Made by a program: the position numbers and the translations under genes
Part shown: positions 59,070 to 64,000 of the stretch, piece after piece
How positions within the stretch are numbered: the first letter of the stretch is position 1
Layout of the letters: every line of letters starts with the position of its first letter
Origin: Lodderomyces elongisporus
Lineage: Eukaryota > Ascomycota > Pichiomycetes > Serinales > Debaryomycetaceae
Length of the DNA: 64,000 bases
NCBI RefSeq assembly: GCF_030384665.1
Contig: NC_083679.1
Location: 930,001 to 994,000, forward strand
Reading direction: 5' to 3'
The notes under the pieces: model-generated
The model's input: only the letters and a program-made list of their open reading frames with translations
The model's database searches: none
What the model was told of the DNA's origin: nothing

Positions 59070-60001
59070 ATTTTATTTTTTTTTTCTTTATTTTATCCTT
59101 GAGCAATGCAATCTAATGAAGACGAATGGTGATAGAATTGATTTAATAAAGTGGGGTTGTTGAGGGAAAGTAAATTTAAGAAAAGGGGTTTGAATGAAGG
59201 AAATAAAGGAGGGGGGAAGAAGTAAGGGGCGAGTGGACAAAGAGGAAAAAATGAGTATGGTGAGTGTAGTTTACTACCAAGATGACAATTTGGTTTGGAA
59301 ATTGGACTGTGGAGTTTGATAAATCTGTTATCAATTGATCTTTAGAAATAAAACAAAGGAGGAGGGGGGAGAGAGAGATAGAGAGATCCACACTTTTTCG
59401 CTCTACTGAGTTTCGTCTCTTTTGTTTTGTTTCATCATAATTTTATAAAATCTGACTAATCAATATCGGATAGTGAAGAAGCCGAAACTCGGTGCGAAAT
59501 ACCTTTTTGGAGCGGAATTTTGTGTGGTTATCTACAACTGGGAAATAGAGTACGGGTATATTCCATTCTTCAAAATTAGCTGCTCCATTTGTAAATCTTG
59601 GTTGGTGTAAAAAGGCAATGTATACATATATATATAAATATATATATATATATTAATAAGTGTGTGTGTGTGTATCAGTGTATCTATGTTACACTTTGTA
59701 AGCTAGTCTAACTAGTCCAGAATGAGAGTACTAAAGTATTAAGAATGTATTTGCTTACTGATTGATTGATAAAAGCAGAGTCTTTACCTTTCCTTATCGC
59801 GACTCGCTAATCTGTTAGAGATTCCTTGTTATGGGATATAATTTCATAGGAAAAGGAAAAGAAAACTAGTTTATTAAAGAGGTAATTGGTGGTACATGAT
59901 ACTGGTAGAGAACAGGGATTTGGTTGATGAAAAATATTAAAAGAAAAAAAAAGAGAAGAGAAAAGAAGCTAAGAAAGAAAGAAAGAAAATAGTTACATTG
60001 G
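59070..60001. promoter_or_regulatory. Aldo-keto reductase promoter region
   Basis: 932 bp up to the solo LTR. It holds GA/GGGGGA-rich DNA (59205-59240, 59355-59385), (TA)n(TG)n at 59627-59672, and CTAGTCTAACTAGT (59703-59716). No gene is seen. Confidence 0.4.
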
Positions 60002-60455
60002 TGTCGCATAGCACTGTCACAAGTAACAAGTGTACGACTGCTGAGCATCGGTTTGAGCTGGTAGCTCACCGATACCAGCGGTTTGAGTTCGTGACTTGAT
60101 AGGCTATATTCCAACTAAGTGTAATTGTCAATGATCGCACCTATAAAGGTCTCAATGCTCATAAGTTAAGAGAGTAAATTGTCTCATACAAAGTCACTAG
60201 TAAGGAGAATCGTGAGAGTATACACTCTGCACGTTCACCTAGTGATTTGTGTTCAATGTAGTTGACCGTATAAATTATGTATTTAACCGATATTTCTATA
60301 TAATAGTGATAAGTTAATTTTACCACTTCTCGTTCCTATTTATATAAACTCATCTCGTTTGAAGTTTCAAGTTTCCTATGTCGTGCAATATTTTCCAAAT
60401 ATTCACTTAGCGGAAACGAGGGCACAGAGCGTCCAGTGTGTGTCGCACTGTGACA
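60002..60455 (-). mobile_element. Solo LTR of the same family as 1290-3814
   Basis: 454 bp, the same TGTC...GACA ends and the same length as the LTRs of the element at 1290-3814. It differs at about six positions (four clustered at about 60276-60287, and one each near 60376 and 60391). It is flanked by the direct duplication ATTGG (59997-60001 and 60456-60460), so it arose by a true insertion followed by LTR-LTR recombination that removed the interior. Confidence 0.93.
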
Positions 60456-61606
60456 ATTGGTTATAAATTACAAAGTTCACCATCATCTTGTTTTGTTTTG
60501 TAGTTTTTCTTCTTTGGTTGGTTGTCTGCTAGCAGATAAACCATAAACTTATCATTCAAATCTTTGACCAGTGAGTTATAAAAATGGAAATGTAATGGAA
60601 CAAGATGCCTCGGTGGTATCGGAGAGTAAAATGTTCTTCTCAATGATTCTTACTTATCGGAGTTAAACTGTCCCAAACGAGCCAATTCACCGCTCAGCAA
60701 TAAAAAAAATAAAAAAAATAAAAAAGAAAAGAAGATAAAAGCTGTTGAATCGAATATTGTACCTTTGTGGTTGTAAGCTACATGACACTGCTTGCTCTCA
60801 TCCGAATGAGCTTGGCCAGCCCAATTTTCGCGCCATGGATTGGAAAGGCACGAAATTTAGAAGTTTGAAATTATCTTTTGTTTTATTTTATTTTTATTTT
60901 TTTTTATTTTTTGTTTTAGCTTGTGTTGCTCTCTCTCTCTCTCTCTCTCTCTGTGTTGCTCAACCTGCTTCTCGTCTTTATTTCTTATACAAAATGTCGC
61001 ATTTTTTTGTCTTTTAAAAAGCGGAGGCAAATGTCGTAGTTATTAAAGGTTATTTTAAGTTAGTAACATTAAGCACTATTCAATACTTTCTGTGATATTT
61101 TCTTAGCCTCTATTTCTTATCCTTTTCCCTTCCCCCAGCACCCCACTACCCACTACCCACTACCCCCCATCTACAAAAATGTCGTCAATTTCCACCAAAA
61201 AAAAAAGCACTTTTATCTTCCCAAAAAAAGAAAAAGAGAGATAGACTTGGAATGTCGCACACTACTTTTGTCGTTTAATTACAATTGCTTCTTTGCTCCC
61301 CTTATCACAAGATATACCTGATACGAAAAGAGAGAGGGAAAAGAAGGGGGGCGGTTGAAAAGAGACGGAAAGGATAAGCCTTTAAGTAAGGGAAAAAAAA
61401 TAAAGAACAAAAGAAAAAGAAAAAGAAAAAGAAAAAGGAGACTTTCGCCCGCCACCTTCCCACTCCCCCACCTTCTCGCAAACATTCCGCTCAACGGATT
61501 ACTTATCTCTTTCTTACTTCTTTTTCCTTTCCTTCCTTTTCTTCCTTTTCTTCTTCTTCCTCTTTTCTCTTTTTTTTACTCTAGCAAACTTCAATTACAG
61601 CAAAAG
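60456..61606. promoter_or_regulatory. Carboxypeptidase Y promoter region
   Basis: 1.15 kb. It includes AAAAAAT runs (60700-60730), CTCT (60930-60952), CACTACC repeats (61140-61165), (AAAAAG)n at 61405-61437 and CTTCCTTTT tracts (61525-61570). No gene is seen. A continuous open frame reaches back to 61355, but it is Lys/Arg then Phe/Leu/Pro low-complexity DNA. Confidence 0.45.
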
Positions 61607-63232
61607 ATGAAGTTATCTACACTTACAACAGTTGCATTGGCAGCTTCGTTAGGCTCTACCAATGCGTTGACAATTAACAACCCATTCAAGAATATCCAAC
61701 AACCATTAAACTTTGATTTCGACTATGACAGAATCACCGAGAAATTGGGTGGATACTTGTTTAGTGAGGAGAAAACCAATGAATTCTTCAACAAGGTTTC
61801 CCAAGTATTCAATGAGCCCTTGGACACTCTTACCCAGGAGACCAAGCAAATTTGGAAGGATATGATTTTGAACTCCAAAAAGTTTGGTGACTTGAAATTT
61901 AGTATTCCAGGAAAACCAAATGTTGTTAAGCAAAACTTTGATTTCCATGTTAATGATGCCAAGTTGCCCAACCACGGCTTGAGAGTCAAGTCAACTCCCG
62001 AGTCGCTTGGTGTTGACTCTGTCAAGCAATACTCTGGATACTTGGATGTCGATGACGAAGATAAGCACTTTTTCTTTTGGGCTTTTGAAAGTAGAAACGA
62101 CCCCAAAACAGACCCAGTTATTTTGTGGTTGAATGGTGGTCCAGGTTGCTCCTCTGCCACTGGTCTTTTCTTTGAATTGGGTCCATCTTCAATTGATAAA
62201 TCATTGCAGCCAGTGTACAACCCACACAGCTGGAACAATAACGCAACAGTTATCTTTTTGGACCAACCAGTCAATGTAGGCTACTCATACTCATCGAGCT
62301 CGGTCTCAAATACTGTTGCTGCCGGTAAGGATGTGTATGCATTTTTGGAGTTGTTCTTTAAGCAATTCCCAGAGTATGCCAAATTGGACTTTCATATTGC
62401 TGGTGAATCTTATGCTGGCCACTATATCCCTGTTTTTGCTAGTGAAATATTATCACACCCTGAACGTTCATTCAACTTGACCTCAGTATTGATTGGTAAT
62501 GGTTTAACCGACCCATTGGTGCAATACGAGTACTATGAGCCAATGGCTTGTGGCCAAGGTGGCGAGCCAAGTGTCTTGGACGAAGAAGAGTGTCAATCAA
62601 TGAGCGACGCAATCCCAAGATGTCTCTCTTTGATCAACTCGTGTTATGAGTCTGAGTCGGTTTGGTCGTGTGTCCCAGCAACCATCTACTGTAACAATGC
62701 AGAAATGGGTCCATACCAAAGATCAGGCAGAAATGTTTATGATATCAGAACCATGTGTGAAGGCGGTACTTTATGCTACAATGACTTGGAGTACATTGAC
62801 TCCTTTATGAACAAGCCAGAGGTTATGAAAGCTTTGGGTGCTGAAGTATCCAATTTTGAGTCTTGTAACTTTGACGTTAACAGAAACTTTATGTTTGCTG
62901 GAGACTGGATGAAACCATACCACAAGAATGTTATTGACTTGTTGCAACAAGACTTGCCAGTCTTGATTTATGCAGGTGACAAGGACTTTATCTGTAATTG
63001 GTTAGGTAACGAGGCATGGACCAACAAATTAGAATGGTCTGGCTCCAAAGGATTCAGTAAGGCGCCAGTTAGAAAATGGAAAGTTGATGGCAAGCACGCC
63101 GGTGATGTTAAAAACTATGAGAACTTTACATTTTTGAGAGTCTTTGGCGGTGGCCATATGGTTCCATATGACCAACCTGTTAGTGCCTTGGATATGGTCA
63201 ATAGATGGGTTGCTGGTGACTACAAGTTTTAA
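61607..63232 (+). CDS. PRC1: Vacuolar carboxypeptidase Y precursor
   Basis: Serine carboxypeptidase of the vacuole (CPY; CPY1 in Candida). 541 residues from the ATG at 61607. The signal peptide is [20 protein letters not shown] (1-20) and the propeptide extends to about residue 120. QQPL at 31-34 sits where yeast CPY has the QRPL sorting signal for Vps10. The mature enzyme has [18 protein letters not shown] (oxyanion region), [12 protein letters not shown] with nucleophile Ser268, [15 protein letters not shown] with Asp460 and [11 protein letters not shown] with His517. Cys residues for the disulfides and N-glycosylation sites are present. The frame extends 84 codons upstream, but that would bury the signal peptide. 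No CTG codon was seen. Confidence 0.97.
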   Translation: MKLSTLTTVALAASLGSTNALTINNPFKNIQQPLNFDFDYDRITEKLGGYLFSEEKTNEFFNKVSQVFNEPLDTLTQETKQIWKDMILNSKKFGDLKFSIPGKPNVVKQNFDFHVNDAKLPNHGLRVKSTPESLGVDSVKQYSGYLDVDDEDKHFFFWAFESRNDPKTDPVILWLNGGPGCSSATGLFFELGPSSIDKSLQPVYNPHSWNNNATVIFLDQPVNVGYSYSSSSVSNTVAAGKDVYAFLELFFKQFPEYAKLDFHIAGESYAGHYIPVFASEILSHPERSFNLTSVLIGNGLTDPLVQYEYYEPMACGQGGEPSVLDEEECQSMSDAIPRCLSLINSCYESESVWSCVPATIYCNNAEMGPYQRSGRNVYDIRTMCEGGTLCYNDLEYIDSFMNKPEVMKALGAEVSNFESCNFDVNRNFMFAGDWMKPYHKNVIDLLQQDLPVLIYAGDKDFICNWLGNEAWTNKLEWSGSKGFSKAPVRKWKVDGKHAGDVKNYENFTFLRVFGGGHMVPYDQPVSALDMVNRWVAGDYKF

Positions 63233-64000
63233 AATGAAAACTTTGGAAAACCTTGCAATTTGTGAAAAGTTTAAATTTTGATATTGGTCTTTTACTACTC
63301 CATAATTTTTTTAGAAAGAAGAAAATCCCCGGTTTTTCCCTCTCACGGCTTTAATTCTGTTTTTTTTTCTTTTTTGTTCATTTAAGTCGCTATACTACAC
63401 TTTATATATAAACTACTAGAAACGCAATATTACTACAACAGAACTTAGTTATTAAATAATTCTTATATGGTAATGAGTTTCTTCTTTTCTTGTAGCTCTG
63501 ATTTAGATAATCTGTTGTAAAATTCTTTTTTTTTGTTTTAATTCTGCATTCTTTTTGTTTTTTTTGTTTTGTTTTGTTTTGTTTTGTTTTGTTTTGGAAC
63601 TTTTGGCTGCTAGTTTATTGGTGATGAATGGATCCTTGAGTATGAAAACTTCAATGTAATCTTATCTCGTTTTATCTATTAATTTTTTTCCTCTTATCAA
63701 AAAAATGATAATTGTATCACGTGACCATGTTTTCTAATGTATAGTTTTGTATATCTACAATGAAAAAGGTGTTACTGACTCACAAGTTAACGAGATTTTT
63801 CAAGCAAGTATCTTTAAAGTAATTATACAAAGTATAGCTTTAGCTTTTGTTTCCTGTTTGGTACAATGTGTGTTCATTTAATTTATCAGTCCAGCTCGTA
63901 TTGAATTGGAACTTGAGGTTTTGATATCAAGAATGTTTTACCGGAATATAGAGCAAAAAAAAAGAATAATAAGAACTACAAAAAGAATAAAGCAAAAGTA
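63233..64000. other. Region after carboxypeptidase Y to the window end
   Basis: 768 bp. Just after the stop is A/T-rich terminator-like DNA. A (GTTTT)n repeat lies at about 63566-63595, a CACGTG box at 63718-63723 and a TGACTCA site at 63777-63783. The last two may belong to the promoter of a gene beyond the window. Confidence 0.4.
63566..63595. repeat. (GTTTT)n pentanucleotide repeat
   Basis: Six GTTTT units about 330 bp past the carboxypeptidase Y stop codon. Confidence 0.9.

Noticed and set aside
61355..61606. N-terminal extension of carboxypeptidase Y
   Set aside because: Lys/Arg then Phe/Leu/Pro low-complexity codons precede a perfect signal peptide at 61607; a vacuolar enzyme needs that signal at its N-terminus.

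Overview
The window looks like nuclear chromosomal DNA of a budding yeast of the CTG (Ser) clade, most like the Lodderomyces elongisporus / Candida parapsilosis branch; the species is an inference. Support: AT-rich intergenic DNA full of microsatellites; mostly single-exon genes with long Gln/Asn/Asp/Ser-rich inserts; a nuclear complex I 49-kDa subunit gene (absent from Saccharomyces); GTATGT and TACTAAC intron signals; and near-absence of CTG codons from conserved genes. I saw none in the Cdc34 or carboxypeptidase Y coding sequences and one in SHM1. Residue calls below use the standard code, so any Leu read from CTG is probably Ser in the cell. No rRNA, tRNA, CRISPR or bacterial-style operon was found.

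Layout. 1-3819: repeat-rich DNA and a complete 2.5-kb LTR element (1290-3814, minus orientation) with identical 454-bp LTRs, a 5-bp target duplication and no gag-pol. 5286-12032: complex I 49-kDa subunit, a Jid1-like J-protein, Cdc34 (E2) and a probable Ego3/Slm4. 12697-25165: four minus-strand genes: Prm10/ThrE-type membrane protein, Tsr4, mitochondrial IF2 (Ifm1) and Dbf4. 25884-35144: a GPI-anchored Cys-rich wall protein, an Aim17-like dioxygenase, Spt6 and Syf2. 36674-42047: a spliced catechol O-methyltransferase-like gene, the ER t-SNARE Ufe1, and a spliced HBS1/SKI7-type gene. 42686-50164: three amidase-family loci, one a truncated relic and two full length. 51786-63232: an Npr/Hal-type kinase, mitochondrial serine hydroxymethyltransferase, Mediator Sin4/Med16, an aldo-keto reductase, a solo LTR of the same family as the first element, and vacuolar carboxypeptidase Y.

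The genes are mostly unrelated housekeeping functions (transcription, mRNA surveillance, splicing, replication licensing, mitochondrial function, secretion and vacuole), as is usual for yeast chromosomes. The most notable points are the HBS1 locus, where one GTATGT donor can pair with two in-frame 3' splice sites to give about 607- or 835-residue proteins (Hbs1-like versus Ski7-like); the young non-autonomous LTR element; an amidase family showing gene conversion and decay; and a cluster of TGACTC sites upstream of SHM1.
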